64,000 bases of DNA from Gigaspora margarita. Taxonomy: Eukaryota; Glomeromycota; Glomeromycetes; Diversisporales; Gigasporaceae. The stretch lies in NCBI GenBank assembly GCA_009809945.1, contig WTPW01000496.1, positions 84,116 through 148,115 on the forward strand. The letters run 5' to 3'. The number at the start of each line of letters is the position of its first letter. Within the stretch, counting starts at the first letter, position 1. The translations under genes were made by a program, and so were the position numbers. The notes under the pieces are model-generated. The model did not search any database. It saw only the letters and a program-made list of their open reading frames with translations, and was not told the origin of the DNA. This document shows, one piece after another, positions 10,114 to 21,554 of this stretch.

Positions 10114-11963
10114 ATGAAGTTGTCTGTTTTCCTTTATATCTCACTATCCGTCATCTTTCCTAAACTATATGCTCAATCTTACAACTGTTTTGACATTCCA
10201 AATCCATCCGAGCCAGACAAACATGTGATTAAGCAATGCCCATTTGTAAAGTCTACAAAACCTACTTTTTTTAGAAGCAAAAATTTAATCGATGGAAGTT
10301 CATTCAATGTGAATTTTAAATGTGATAGCACTGACAGTGGTCTATGTCAAAAAGCTCAATCGGCCTTTGAGATGGCTGGACAAATCATAAGTTCAGTTTT
10401 TATGTTTGAAGTCCCGATTACACTTAATGCAACTTTCTCGAACCTTAATGATTCCAATCTTTTAGGTAAGTGTATTTCTCTTTAAAAAAATATATCTTGT
10501 GTCGTCAAGATCGAATTAACCCGTAGCGTGCAATAAAAAATGATAACTTGTTAAAATTAAAACGTATAAAAGATATAATTAAACCAAATTAAATGTGAAT
10601 TCTTTATTTGCTTTATTTAGGATCAGCTACTCCGTCGAGATTTATACCTTTGATATCTGAAGATGGTGTTCCACGATTGTATCCTCAATCGCTCGTAAAA
10701 CAATTTAAATTTAACGTTCATCCAGGTAAAATATTTATTACATTAATATTAGATAATATCGATATACATCTGGAATTAACATATAAAATTTTTATAATAA
10801 CCAGAATATAGTAGTTGTGACATTTATGCGCAATTCAATTCAGGTAAGATAACATTTCAGATTCCTCATTATTCATAATCTTTAACTTTTTTTTTTCATT
10901 CATTCTTATATATGTAGCTGTAAATTTTTGGTTTAAAGGTGATGGGCCAATAAGTCCAACCCAACAAAACATTCATACAGTAATATTGCATGAATTATTT
11001 CACGGTCTTGGATTTACATCTTCATGGAGAAATAATCTTGACTCTTTATTACAATATCCATCTAATGGATTATCACCAGTTCCGTATTTAATTACAAGTG
11101 CTTCATCTAAATCAATTATTTTTCAAGGATTCATAGAAACAATATTCGATAAATTTCTTGTAATTCTTCCAGACAATACAACATCATCTCCATTGGTTCC
11201 TACTTCATTGACAGCATATACTTCAAAATTAAATGAGTTTGGTCCACCACCAACCGAATTCTCTTCATCTCTTAAATTTGCAGAATCTTTAATGCTATCA
11301 CCGCAATGGAATAGTGTTGCACCATTCATACTTAATAAAAGTTCCATCGCAAATACTTTGGTGTTTTTACCAAGAGGATATCAATTAGTCAACGGAACTT
11401 ATGTAGAAACAAGTGTTAATCCTTTTCTTTCAGGATCTAGTATTTCACATGTTAGCTTTGCAAGTTATACTAATAGCCAAGATTTTTTAATGAGATATAA
11501 GTTGGAACCCGGATTTACCATTGAGGATTTACTTTCTAGAGGTGGAAATTATCAGAATGATGACGGAACCGGAGTTATCGGACCTAGATTAAGATCTATC
11601 ATGGAATCTATTGGGTATGTTTTACTTTATTTTTTTTTTTTTTTTATTACTGTAACATTGAATACGATATACAGTAAATCATTTTATTAATAATTTATCG
11701 TTACAATTAATACTCACAGATACAAAACCTTATACAATCCAAACCCAATAATACCGAAAGTCCCGTCATCAGAAAATGTAACAATATTTTCAAATCCTAA
11801 ATCAAATATAACATTTCAAGGACCATTTCCACCGATTATCGCTAATTCATTTAGTTCTAAACAAGTATCTGACTCTAATAAAATTTTGAATAACTGTTTT
11901 ACGATTTGGAATTGTATAATTATGATTCTAGGATTATTGTTTGTTCGATGGGAAATTAGTTAA
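10114..11963 (+). CDS. secreted HExxH zinc metalloprotease-like protein, 5 exons
   Basis: Exons 10114-10465, 10621-10725, 10805-10843, 10918-11614 and 11720-11963 join in frame across GT-AG introns (donors gtaagt, gtaaaa, gtaaga, gtatgt) to a 478-residue protein. Residues 1-20 (MKLSVFLYISLSVIFPKLYA) are a clear signal peptide. The metal-binding motif HELFHGLGF is at about 190-198: H190 and H194 would bind zinc and E191 would be the catalytic base. There is no metzincin-type H at the usual +10 position (TSS instead). A later His at about 343 (SISHVSF) could be the third ligand, as the displaced ligand is in leishmanolysin-like proteases (inference). A hydrophobic segment near the C-terminus (CIIMILGLLFV) suggests a membrane anchor or a cleaved GPI-type tail. 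Cys residues in the N-terminal part suit an extracellular fold. AATAAA follows the stop at 11975-11980. The substrate is unknown. Confidence 0.85.
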
Positions 11964-12639
11964 AGAAACGATAAAATAAATATTTATATATTGTGCGATA
12001 GCAAATAGATTAATTTAATTTAAAAAAAAAATAAATAAACAAAAGAAAAAAACAAGTGTTTTTCAGAGTTGTCATGAGGTAAATTATCATTGGTAATTTA
12101 ATTAGTAAGACAGAGTAAATAGTTACAATTTATAGTTTGAATCATAATTTTAAATTATAATTTGTGGCTCTGATTCTGATTTGTTATTTAGACCAATTTT
12201 TTTTTCGGTTATTTGTATTTAATATATAGACTGTACACATATACTGTACATATGATTATAATCTAAAGTTTTTTTTTTATTTTTATATTATAATCTTAGT
12301 TTATTATTACAAAAGGCAAATAATAACGATAACAAAAATAAAAAATTTAACATAATTTATATAAAGTATTTTTAATATACCAAAATTGTAATATTTATTT
12401 ATTTATTTTTTTTAATACAAATTGACAGGTTTAATACGAATAACATATTGATTGTTAATACATTTTTGTTTTTTTTTATATGAATTTATAATTATAGAAG
12501 GGTTTATTTACATTATACAGTTTTAAATTACGTTTTAAAAAAATACACACCGTAGTACACTGAATAAAAAGCCCAATACAAAACTACACTAAAAAAAAAA
12601 CTTGCAAAATACCTGTGTGTATCTTGTTTGACGACGGGT
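11964..12639. other. gene-free AT-rich stretch downstream of the protease gene
   Basis: Contains the protease 3' untranslated region with AATAAA at 11975-11980, then AT-rich sequence with long T-tracts and no recognisable element. Confidence 0.5.
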
Positions 12640-13500
12640 ATATTTTATGAGGGTACTTTGTAAGGTTATTTATATATGTGGTAATATGGGAATACCGTGC
12701 AAAATATCCGAGTATTATCCCCGGTTAAAAAAAAAACATGCCATAAAAAAAATACCCGGATATCTTAACTGGGGGTACGAAAAAGGGGATACTTTGGTCA
12801 GTAATAAAAATATAAAGCTCTCATTTTTATTATAAAAAAATTTTTTTACATATAAACTTTACCAGTATTTTTCTTTAAACCGTGTTTAAATAAGGAACAT
12901 TCATATAATATTTCAAATTTGATATGTTCTCTATTAGCAACAATTTAGGTTTATATATCTTTTGTCACAGAGGTGATTAGGGTTTAAAAATCTCTACCCG
13001 TGACCCGTCAGGTCAACCATTTTTTCAAACTGGGTACCCGAAATACCCGGATATCCAATTACTCGAGTATCGAACTCAGTTGTTGACTAATTAGACCTGG
13101 CAAAACTTTATATACGTCACTCTGGTTATACCGACATCTGGATATAACGACATCTTAATAAAATCTCTCTATATCGACATTTTTTTTTAAAAAAAATTTA
13201 ATATAAAATGTCGGTATAACTCACTATCGATATTTGGAATTTTTTTACTAATGACTCAAAAATGTCGTTATGACGTGTATTAGCGAAACTTACATATATG
13301 AGATGTATCAGTGACTGTTATAAATATCGGGCCAACAGGACCTGTCACTCGGGTAACCATGTAACCTATTACCCAAACCGAAAAAATTATTAATCGGATA
13401 ATAGTTTTTTCAAACCGGTTTTTAATGTAATAAGTGGATATCTGGTTAATAAACGATTATAAATAAATATTCAATTGACCCGGATATCTGGTTAATAAAT
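12640..13500. repeat. decayed transposon patch with ACCCGGATATC motifs
   Basis: Motifs of the type ATACCCGGATATC recur at about 12750, 13040 and 13480 in both neighbouring repeats, with GGGTACC-like companions. Between about 13090 and 13320 lies a separate inverted-looking unit (ATATACGTCACTCTGG ... TGACGTGTAT). I see eroded inverted-repeat DNA elements but could not fix their ends. A 62-codon frame at 12647-12835 is not supported as a gene. Confidence 0.4.
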
Positions 13501-13785
13501 CCCTCATATAGGTCATAACTGGACTTTGGCCAATTTTGGCCCAATTTGCTAAAAATAACAAAACTACATTTCTTTAAATAACTTTTGATCTAGTGATCAG
13601 AATTGAATGAACTTTTTTTGTTTAGGTGTGCCTTACTGAGAGTTTCATTTTAAAAAAAAAGTTTATTCAAATTGGACTACTGGATAGCAAGATAATTGTC
13701 AAAAACTGTATTTTTGCTTCTTAAATTTCAGGGGTTTTTGCTAAAAAAAATAAAGTATGATCTCTGTACTAGATGTCCGGGATCC
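13501..13785 (+). mobile_element. 290-bp dispersed DNA element, copy 1
   Basis: Shares its whole interior with 37888-38178 and 52550-52775 (same strand) and 23790-24086 (opposite strand). Landmarks are GGTCATAACTG, TTTGCTAAAAATAACAAAA, AACTTTTGATCTAGTGATCA and TTTTTGCTAAAAAAA, ending TAGATGTCCGGGATCC. The right end is preserved; the left end is eroded in this copy. Confidence 0.6.
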
Positions 13786-13929
13786 TAATTAATACATACA
13801 TATTAGATAACTGATAAGTTCTTGAAAATTTCTTCTCTATTACACAGATAAGAAATGATCTATATATTTATTTTTATTTTTTTTTATTTTTTTCTAACAT
13901 CATTAATATTGACTAATATATATATTTTT

Positions 13930-14390
13930 CTACCACTTACTACATAGCAATGTTTCTTCTGTGCAATAGTACTGTACTTTTTCTTTTAATCATTTTGCTA
14001 ATATTATCATTGGCTTGCATTGTTTTGCTAGTATTGCTGAGTAGTGGTATTTTACTTGTATTGCTTGAATTCACAGTGTACTAGTACTGTTGGTGTCATG
14101 CTGTTGTTTTACTTTAACTAGTGCCTAAATACTAATTTGTCTTTTTTTTGTGCTTTTTTAGTCAATTGCCATTGTCGTCATTGATTGGCATTGTTGTGCC
14201 TAGTATTGCTAATTAGTGGTATTTCACTTTTCATTGCTTGAATTTACAGTCATTTCTGTATACTAATTTGTTTTTTTTTCTACATAACAATATTTTCTCT
14301 GATGCCGTCGCATTGTTTATATCATTGGTAGTATTGCTTATTTGTAGTGTATTTTAAGTATTTCACTTTTATATTTCTTTGAGCTACTAT
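13930..14390. repeat. degenerate tandem repeat, unit about 170 bp
   Basis: TAGTATTGCTGAGTAGTGGT with ATTTTAC...ATTGCTTGAATTCACAG (from about 14020) recurs at about 14200 as TAGTATTGCTAATTAGTGGT with ATTTCAC...ATTGCTTGAATTTACAG. A third, partial unit is at 14330-14375. The same word set (GCATTGTTG, TAGTATTTTA) appears in the arm of the fold-back element at 47280-47470. Confidence 0.5.
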
Positions 14391-14416
14391 GTCCCGTGAC
14401 TTGTTGTTTCATTTTA

Positions 14417-15007
14417 AGGAAAGTGCAGTAAATTACGTGATTAGGGTTTACATAGGTCCTAACCCCCATGATAGGACTGCTGACCAATCAAATTTTATAA
14501 AACTCAAAAATGGCTTTGATCTGAAAATAAGCTACGCCACAATTAACAAATGTTGCTACATAGTAAAGTCTAAATTTTACTAAGCAAATCAATTAAAATC
14601 GCTTAAGTAAACTTATTCAGAAGCTCAAAATATACTTACACAAAATTTTTATAAATATTAGAGAATTTTTTATTAATTGACTTTTGATTTTTACGTTCGA
14701 CAAAAAAATTAAAATTTTTTTAAAAAATATATTCGACAATATAAAAATTAAAAGTTAAATAATAAAAAATTTTTCAATTTTAATAAAAATTTTAGAGTAT
14801 ATGTATTTTGGTTTTCCAAACAAGTTTACTTAATTGATAATTATTTGAATGATATAGTAGAATTTAGACTTTACTATGTAGCAACTATCTGCAATTAACT
14901 AATAATCGATTTTGCTTCAATATTATTGGCTATTTATACATATATATATAGGATGTGATAAATAGGTGACCCCTCCTAAAAAATTATGTGATTTACTGCA
15001 CTTCTCT
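14417..15007. mobile_element. fold-back element FB1, uninterrupted copy
   Basis: Reverse-complement partner of 3064-3957 without its inner insertion. Ends AGGAAAGTGCAGTAAAT and ATTTACTGCACTTCTCT are inverted. The interior arms around TAGTAAAGTCTAAATTTTAC / GTAGAATTTAGACTTTACTA form a palindrome of roughly 450 bp. No coding capacity and no clear TSD. A frame at 14389-14583 is only part of this repeat. Confidence 0.65.
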
Positions 15008-15325
15008 AACTAGTTGTTGGCTTCATGTTAAATGGTGTTACTAAAAAAATATAGCCAAACATATACTAAAAATTTACCAATTTGCTTATTACCTTATATA
15101 CCACTATTTACTGCTACTATCTGCTATTCTAAAAAATAAATCCTAATGCAGGTCAACAAATAGCAAGTAATTGGATATTATGATCATCTAATTATAATCA
15201 GGTATCCGGTATTACAATCAATTGGGAAAGCTTAATAAAATTGGACCAGTTTAGTTTGATCATAAAAAAAAAAGTGATTAAGATTAAATGATTTAAAACA
15301 ATAAACTAATGCACATAATTATGGG
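15008..15325. other. gene-free AT-rich stretch
   Basis: AT-rich; carries one isolated CTAATTATAATCAGGTAT unit of the tandem motif described at 15905-16030. Confidence 0.4.
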
Positions 15326-15605
15326 CAGTGTTGTCATAAGACAGCTTTGGACAATGATTTAGACAATTTTAGACAATTTTGAACAATTAAATAAAGTAAA
15401 ATTACTTAAAATTTTATTAAAATAACCTATTTTAATTTTAACTAGAATGTGTTCAGCATCTAAAAAAATATATAGTTATATATTTTTTAAATAGATTTAT
15501 TAATTATTAAAGTCTAAACAAGCTTTGGACAATTTTGGATGTTTGAACAATTTTGAACAAGAACAAGCCAAAAAAAGGCTATGGACAACCAAAACATACA
15601 ACACT
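15326..15605. mobile_element. 280-bp hAT-like MITE, copy 1
   Basis: CAGTGTTGT...ACAACACT ends and the same length and interior as 42504-42783, including GACAGCTTTGGACAATGATT, AAATAAAGTAAAATTACTTA and TATATAGTTATATATTTTTT. Flanks aattatgg / aattatag look like an aged 8-bp TSD; the exact boundary is uncertain by one base. The repeated GGACAATTTTGGAC words lie just inside both ends. Confidence 0.75.
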
Positions 15606-15739
15606 AATTATAGATATAAAGGTTCTCTTTATTAATATAAATCAATCTGTTGAGTTATTATAACAATACTTAATACTATCTATAATTGTTAACTATTTGT
15701 TCACTATTCTTATATATATTTTAATTCATATATAACTTT

Positions 15740-16030
15740 AATTCTTTGATTGGAGATTTAATCAGTCATTTGGAGATTCAATCATTTATTTGAAGATTTG
15801 ATCTTCTGTTTGGAAATTCGATCACCCAACTATACTACAAACTATTTCAAAATAAGAAATATATAGTGATAAAATAATAATAATGATAATTCAAACATAA
15901 TACCAGATTACCTAATTATAATCAGGTATCTGAATCACCCAATTATAATCGGGTATTCAGATCATCTAATTATAATTGGGTATTCATGTCATCTGATTAC
16001 AATTGGGTAATCCATTTTAATTAGATAATC
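15740..16030. repeat. two short tandem repeats
   Basis: At 15745-15830 a unit of about 20 bp (GGAGATTTAATCAGTCATTT type) is repeated about four times. At 15905-16030 a unit of about 33 bp containing CTAATTATAATCGGGTATTC is repeated about four times. No coding signal; the rest up to 16110 is AT-rich. Confidence 0.5.
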
Positions 16031-16111
16031 AGTTCAGTTTTAGATAGTTAGTTATTAACCAGTTTTTACCTAATAGGTCATGGTTGAAGATTTTTAAACT
16101 AGATTGGAACT

Positions 16112-16405
16112 CTATATATGCATTATAATGCACCTATCTGATCAACTAATCAAATTGTAAAATTAGATGTAATATGAAATTAAAAAAATATTTGTAGCCA
16201 AAATTTTGTTTATGAAACTACTTTTCACATTCTAACAAAAAAAATTCTTTTCAAAATTTTGAATTAGAACTTTTTGTTAAAAAGTTCTACTTTAACTTTA
16301 ATCTAACCCTAATCTAACTCTTACTCTAACCCTTAACTAATAAATTAATTATTGTTTTGATCTTATATTATACCAGAACTTATAAGATGTATCACAATGC
16401 ATATG
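16112..16405. mobile_element. inverted-repeat element with conserved internal core (copy 3)
   Basis: Ends ATATGCATTATAATGCACCT and, inversely, AGATGTATCACAATGCATAT. The shared core lies on the minus strand (TTATGAAACTACTTTTCACA then TTCTAACAAAAAAAATTCTT, about 16205-16250), followed by a run of CTAACCC-like words (16290-16345) that only superficially resemble telomere repeats. Confidence 0.6.
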
Positions 16406-16429
16406 TACCAAAATATAAAATTCAAAAAA

Positions 16430-16640
16430 TCTTTAAATAAAAAAAGAAAACTTTAAATAAAAAAACTTTAAATAAAAAAACTTCAAATAAAAAAACTTCA
16501 AATAAAAAAACTTTAAATAAAAAAACTCTAAATAAAAAAACTTTAAATAAAAAAAACTTCAAATAAAAAAAATTTCAAATAAAAAAATTTCAAATAAAAA
16601 AAGCTTCAAATAAAAAAACTTCAAAAAAAAACAAAAAATC
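16430..16640. repeat. 15-16 bp tandem repeat
   Basis: About 13 units of CTTTAAATAAAAAAA / CTTCAAATAAAAAAA, with small length changes in the A-run. Leads directly into the 33-bp minisatellite. Confidence 0.85.
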
Positions 16641-17356
16641 TTTAAAAAAAACTACCAAAAAAATGATAAAAAATTCTTAAAAAAACTATTAAAAAATCAC
16701 AAAAAATCCTTGAAAAAACTACTAAAAAATCATAAAGAATTTTTAAAAGAACTACTAAAAAACTATAAAAAATTCTTGAAAAAACTACTAAAAAACCACA
16801 AAGAATTCTTGGAAGAACTATTGAAAAACTATAAAAAATCCTTGAAAAAACTAATAAAAACCTATATAAAATCTTTGAAAAAAACTACTAAAAACCACAA
16901 AAAATCCTTAGAAAAACTACTAAAAAACAACTAAAAAACAATAAAGAATTCTTGAAAAACCCACAAAGAATCTTTAGAAGAACTGCTAAAAAACTACAAA
17001 AAATTCTTGAAAGAACTACCAAAGAATCACAAAGAATTTTTGAAAAAACTACCAAAAAACTACAAAGAATCCTTGAAAAAACCATCAAAAAACTATGAAT
17101 AATTCTTAAAAACTACTAAAAACTATAAAAAAAATCCTTGAAAATCCCACTAAAAACAATAAAGAATTCTTAGAAGAACTATTAAAAATCTATAAAAATA
17201 CTTAAAAGAAGCATTGAAAAACTACAAAGAATCCTTGAAAGAACTACTAAAAAAACCACAAAAAATCCTTGAAAGAACCACTAAAAAGCTATGAAAATTT
17301 TTTGAAACAACTACTAAAAAACTATAATGATCTTTAAAGAATTTTTGAAAAAACTA
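16641..17356 (+). repeat. 33-bp minisatellite, block 1
   Basis: Head-to-tail array of a 33-bp unit (GAACTACTAAAAAACTATAA then AAAATTCTTGAAA) with substitutions and small indels. Because 33 is divisible by three, parts stay open: 16710-16934 reads as 11-residue repeats of the type KELLKNYKKFL. I regard that as a by-product of the repeat, because frames are lost elsewhere in the array and no flanking gene structure exists. The array continues after the insertions at 17357-18583 and 18651-19579. Confidence 0.85.
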
Positions 17357-18583
17357 CAGTCAAACCTCTATAAATACAACATGTACAGACAAGCCTACAA
17401 TGTGTATTTAGAAAGTATTGTATTTAGAAAAAGCTAATTAAATTATAGCTTAAGGGTAGAGTGTATGTTGATCATTTTCAATAATAGTAAAATTGTCGTA
17501 TTATGTATCACAGCATAAAAAATTTACTACTATAGTTAAATAAAATGCATTTTGTTTACATCAAAAAAAACATATTTATGGTATTTTCAATATCCGAATT
17601 TTCATTTCAAAGCAAAGAATTTAATATTTTATATTTAATTTTTTAAAAAAACATGCTAAGAAGTTGGTCATAGTTACGGGTGTTAGACTTTTTTTGCGGG
17701 TGCTAAAACAAGTTAAAACCAGTTTTTGATAGTAAATAAAATATCTAGAATATTCGATACATATTAGTATTAGCTATTTTGTGTTACTGACGATCATAAC
17801 AATAATTTTCATAGTAAAAATGACGTCATTACACTCTACCCTTAAAAGATTAGATTATCAAGTTTGTATAACTTCTATTAAAAACTATATAACCTATCTT
17901 AAATACTAAAATTTGATTGACTTTATGTATTAGAGAGGTAGTATAATATAGAAAATTATTTGAAAGAAAATGCATTTACAGAATATAGACATGCATTTAG
18001 CACTAATAATTTCTTCATATTGGCAGATTTGATTTTTTGGGCCTTTAGCTAAATTGTTACACAAATTTCTGCTCTTAAGTGACACTAAAAAGTAATAAAT
18101 GAAACACCTTTCACAATCAATAAAGAGCTTTATTTAGTATCTATATGAGATAAAAAAAACAAAAAGTAGAAATAAAACAGCTTTACTAAGCAGTAGAAAA
18201 AAGTACTAACATTATTTGTTGAAATATATGAGTGTTTTAGGAAGAGTTGGATGGGTTGGTCATTTTTAGAGGGTTGCGGATAAACTTGAAAGGAAATTTT
18301 TAAGAAAATAGCCATTTTAACTCACTTCTGGCCTATAGTTAAACGTGTAGAAACCATAATTTTATACATTTAATCATAAGTACAATATAACTTAAAAAAG
18401 CTGTTCTAATGAAAATTCATTTTATAATAATTTTTTAAGTGAAAAATTTTTCTATTAATCTTCAATCGTGATTGGCTGATTTTTTGGTTTGAATTAAATC
18501 AGCCCATATGTATAGATAAAACAAAAAAGTGTATTTAAAGAGATATTGTATTTATAGAAGTTGAATTTATAGAGATCTGACTG
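17357..18583. mobile_element. TA-target (mariner-like) element, 1.23 kb, in the minisatellite
   Basis: Ends CAGTCAAACCTCTATAAATA and, inversely, TTTATAGAGATCTGACTG, with a TA duplication (17355-17356, 18584-18585). Removing it restores a minisatellite unit (GAAAAAACTACCAAAAAA). Internal inverted words (TGTATTTAGAAAGTATTG / GATATTGTATTTATAG) extend the end repeats. It carries the nested TTAA element 17454-17841. No transposase frame is recognisable, so it is non-autonomous or decayed. Confidence 0.75.
17454..17841. mobile_element. TTAA-target MITE, 388 bp (nested)
   Basis: Inverted ends GGGTAGAGTGTA and TACACTCTACCC (one end followed by TGACGTCATT in reverse), flanked by TTAA at 17450-17453 and 17842-17845. 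TTAA targets are typical of piggyBac-group transposons (family knowledge), but the ends do not start CCC, so the superfamily is tentative. A relative is at 18958-19331. Confidence 0.65.
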
Positions 18584-18650
18584 TACCAAAAAAATACAAA
18601 GAATCTTAAAAAAATCACCAAAAAACTATGAAGAATCTTTAAAAGAACTA
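18584..18650 (+). repeat. 33-bp minisatellite, short block between two insertions
   Basis: About two units (ACCAAAAAACTATGAAGAAT, CTTTAAAAGAACTA) left between the transposons on either side. Confidence 0.75.
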
Positions 18651-19579
18651 CTATATGTATCCGAAAATATACTACTTTTTTTGGACGATTTTGGACACAA
18701 AAAATCCAGAGGTAGCTTATTTTCAGATAAAATCGATTTTTGGTCAATCACCAATAGTTGTTATATAGTAAAGTCTAAATTCTACTATGTAAATCTGTAA
18801 TTAGCACTTAAGTAAACTTATTTGAAAGACTAAACTATACCTATTCTAAAAGTTTCATCAGAATAGGAGCACTTTTTATTATTTGACTTAATTTTTATAT
18901 TCAATGAATATATTTTGCTAATAAAATTTTAATCTCTTTATTGAACATAAAAATTAAAGTTAGAGTGTACGAATTTTCAATTTTATATAAAATCGATTGT
19001 AGATCAACTTTGTATAACCAATTTTATATGATTTACATGTAAACATCACATGATTTGGCCAATTATAATCAGACAATTCTTTATGCAACCTACAAAATCA
19101 TATAATGTCCTACAAAAATTTAATTATATATAAAGTTAATTTTTTTAAAGCAATGGATATTGTGCAACTTTATTATTATAAACAAACTATTTAAAACTAC
19201 ATATGATATAAATTTTATACAAATTGGCTAAGATATTAAAAAGATTTATCAGAAGCATTTTTTTATTTACTATATAAAAATCTAATATACCATGTAGATC
19301 ATATGAAAATTAATCTACGTTCACCCTAACCTTAAAATCCAATTAATAAAAAATTCTTCAATCTCATTGTAAATTTTAGAGTATATATATTTTGATCTTC
19401 TGAATAAGTTTATTAAGCGACTTTAATCAATTTGCTTAGTAAAATTTGGACTTTACTATGTAGCAACTTTTGTTGATCGTAGGGTAGCTTATTTTCAGGT
19501 CAAAGATGTTTTTACATTTCTTGCCCAAAAGAGGGAGGTAGCTTATTTTCGGAGGTAGCTTATTTTCAGCAATATATGG
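18651..19579. mobile_element. fold-back element FB2 (TA target), 929 bp
   Basis: Ends CTATATGTATCCGAAAATA and, inversely, TATTTTCAGCAATATATGG, with a TA duplication at 18649-18650 and 19580-19581. On both sides the minisatellite resumes. The interior is a long imperfect palindrome with GTAGCTTATTTTCAG near each end and AGTAAAGTCTAAATTCTACT arms, shared with FB1 and with 41392-41703. It contains the nested TTAA element 18958-19331. Confidence 0.7.
18958..19331. mobile_element. TTAA-target MITE, 374 bp (nested)
   Basis: Ends AGTTAGAGTGTACG and, inversely, CGTTCACCCTAACC, flanked by TTAA at 18954-18957 and 19332-19335. Removing it rejoins AACATAAAAA with TTAAAATCCAATTAATAAAA, the order found in uninterrupted copies of the host palindrome (for example 3370-3410). 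Confidence 0.65.
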
Positions 19580-20108
19580 TATCAAAAAATTATGAAGAAC
19601 CTTTGAAAGAACTACTAGAAAACCATAAAAAATCTTTGGAAAAACTACTAAAAAACTATAAAAAGTCCTTGAAAGAACTACTAAAAACTATGAAGAGTCC
19701 TTAAAAAACTACCAAAAACTTACAAAGAATTCTTAGAAGAACTATTAAAAAACTATAAAAAATGTTTAGAAGAACTATTAAAAAACTATAAAAAATTCTT
19801 GGAAGAATTACTAAAAAACTACTATAGGTCCTTGGAAGAACTATTAAAAAACTACAAAAAGTTCTTAGAAGAACTACTAAAAAATTATAAAAAACTCACT
19901 GAAAAACTATGAAGAGTTCTTATAAGAACTATTAAAAAACTATAAAGAATCCTTAGAAAATACACCAAAAACCATGAAGAATCCTTGAAAAATACACCAA
20001 AAACCATGAAGAATCCTTGGAAAAACTACTAAAAACTACCAAAAATCCTTGGAAGAACCACTGAAAAACCACTAAAAATCCTTGAAAAAACTATCAAAAA
20101 AAAAAAAA
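19580..20108 (+). repeat. 33-bp minisatellite, block 2
   Basis: Same unit as 16641-17356 (AAAGAACTACTAAAAACTAT, AGAATCCTTGAAAAAAC), running into the unresolved gap. Confidence 0.85.
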
Positions 20109-20199
20109 NNNNNNNNNNNNNNNNNNNNNNNNNNNNNNNNNNNNNNNNNNNNNNNNNNNNNNNNNNNNNNNNNNNNNNNNNNNNNNNNNNNNNNNNNNN
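20109..20199. other. assembly gap (N run)
   Basis: 91 unresolved bases inside the minisatellite. The true array length is unknown and probably collapsed. Confidence 0.95.
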
Positions 20200-20440
20200 A
20201 AAAACCTTTTTAGATCTTTTTTAGCATTTATAAAAATCACAAAAATTAAATAATGAAAAAAAATAAAACCAAAAAAAAATGAGCTAAAAAAAAAAACAAA
20301 AAAAAACAACAAAGAAGAACTACCAAAGAATAACAAAAAGATAGAACCTATTACCAAAAAACAACAAAACTACTCACTAAAAAATAATGAAAAACTACTA
20401 AAGAACTTAAAGAACCCACTAAAAGATTGTTCCAATGATG
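20200..20440 (+). repeat. 33-bp minisatellite, degenerate tail
   Basis: A-rich remnants of the unit (ACTACCAAAGAATAACAAAA, ACTACTAAAGAACTTAAAG). Followed to 20749 by AT-rich sequence with nothing assignable. Confidence 0.6.
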
Positions 20441-20749
20441 ACTCTAGCAATAACTCTAGAAAATAATTGAAGTTAAAAAAAATAAATAAAAAAAAAATAA
20501 AATAAAAAAAGAAAAAAAAACAAATCATCTTATATAATCACCAATTTCAAAAATAATTGGTTGATTATATAAGGGTTGCAATGGCAATAAGTTGCTATTT
20601 TCTTTTTGCCAACAAATTAAACTTGTATAATATAAATTTTAATTTTAATTTTATTTGCTATATATACCAGTAATGTAATATTGATTAATTAACTACTAAT
20701 AAAATCAGGATCATCAAAGAAAAATCAGTCATTAGAATTTCAATTATAT

Positions 20750-21539
20750 ATATATATATTTTTTTTTTGATTTCAAAATGCCTGCTTGGGGCATAGGATT
20801 TATTCAGTTTACACATCAGAAAATTACACTTGGATGAGAGTACAACTAGCCACATGTACACTTTTGGTGTCTAATTTAAGTGGTCCACCCGAAGGTTCTA
20901 CACTAGATGCTATACCTGCAACCCAACTATGAGAATTGTCTATTTAAACCCTCTGATCTTCAGTTCCTTTGACCAATCTCACCCTTGTAAGGTTCGCTCC
21001 AACCCTAGCACCCACCTCTACCATCCTACCGGTCCTTGTACCAGCTTCCCAAACTTCCAAACCAGTTAGCCTGAAAGGATCGATTAACTTGGCATTAGGT
21101 GCCACTATGGTTCTTTCTTCCCTTGGTACCTACTTCTATAGCGTAGGTTCTTTTCCTTCGGTGCGACTCTGGCAGCCAGGTTGGTGAACTCCCATCCCTG
21201 AGGGTCTTTATTCATTCGATATTCTGGCTCTGGTTTCCGATTCTCCGGTTTTGGTAGCACTGTCAAAGATCTTTGCTACTTCCTTACTCGGGACTTGCCA
21301 AACGGGTTTCCATTTCTCTGGTTCCTTGGATTTGTTTGTGTAATGATACACAAATATGCCCGAAAGCTTCCATTCTAGATGGTAACCAAGGATTACAGAT
21401 AATATACCTGACCGATCGACAAGACAATAGTTACTATACCACAGGTTTTATTTTTAAAGCATCGCCAGTGGGATTTGAACTCTAGACCTGCTGCTTGGGG
21501 GTGACAACTTACCAACTTCCCTAAGTCACCACACCCTAT
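20750..21539 (-). mobile_element. SINE with type-A tRNA head, 15-bp TSD
   Basis: Minus-strand retroposon. The tail is the T-run at about 20760-20768. The B box AGTTCAAATCC is in reverse at 21471-21481, and the head continues to 21535 (GTGGTGACTTAGGGAAGTTG in reverse). A perfect 15-bp duplication, gaatttcaattatat, flanks it at 20735-20749 and 21540-21554. The body matches the plus-strand SINE at 36418-37338, including GGGTTGCAGGTATAG near 20910-20925. Open frames within it (20969-21187, 21273-21485) are incidental. Confidence 0.88.
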
Positions 21540-21554
21540 GAATTTCAATTATAT

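Noticed and set aside
20969-21485. Open frames in SINE bodies (also 36519-36869, 46148-46360, 4593-4814)
   Set aside because: They lie within non-coding retroposons and are not kept between copies.
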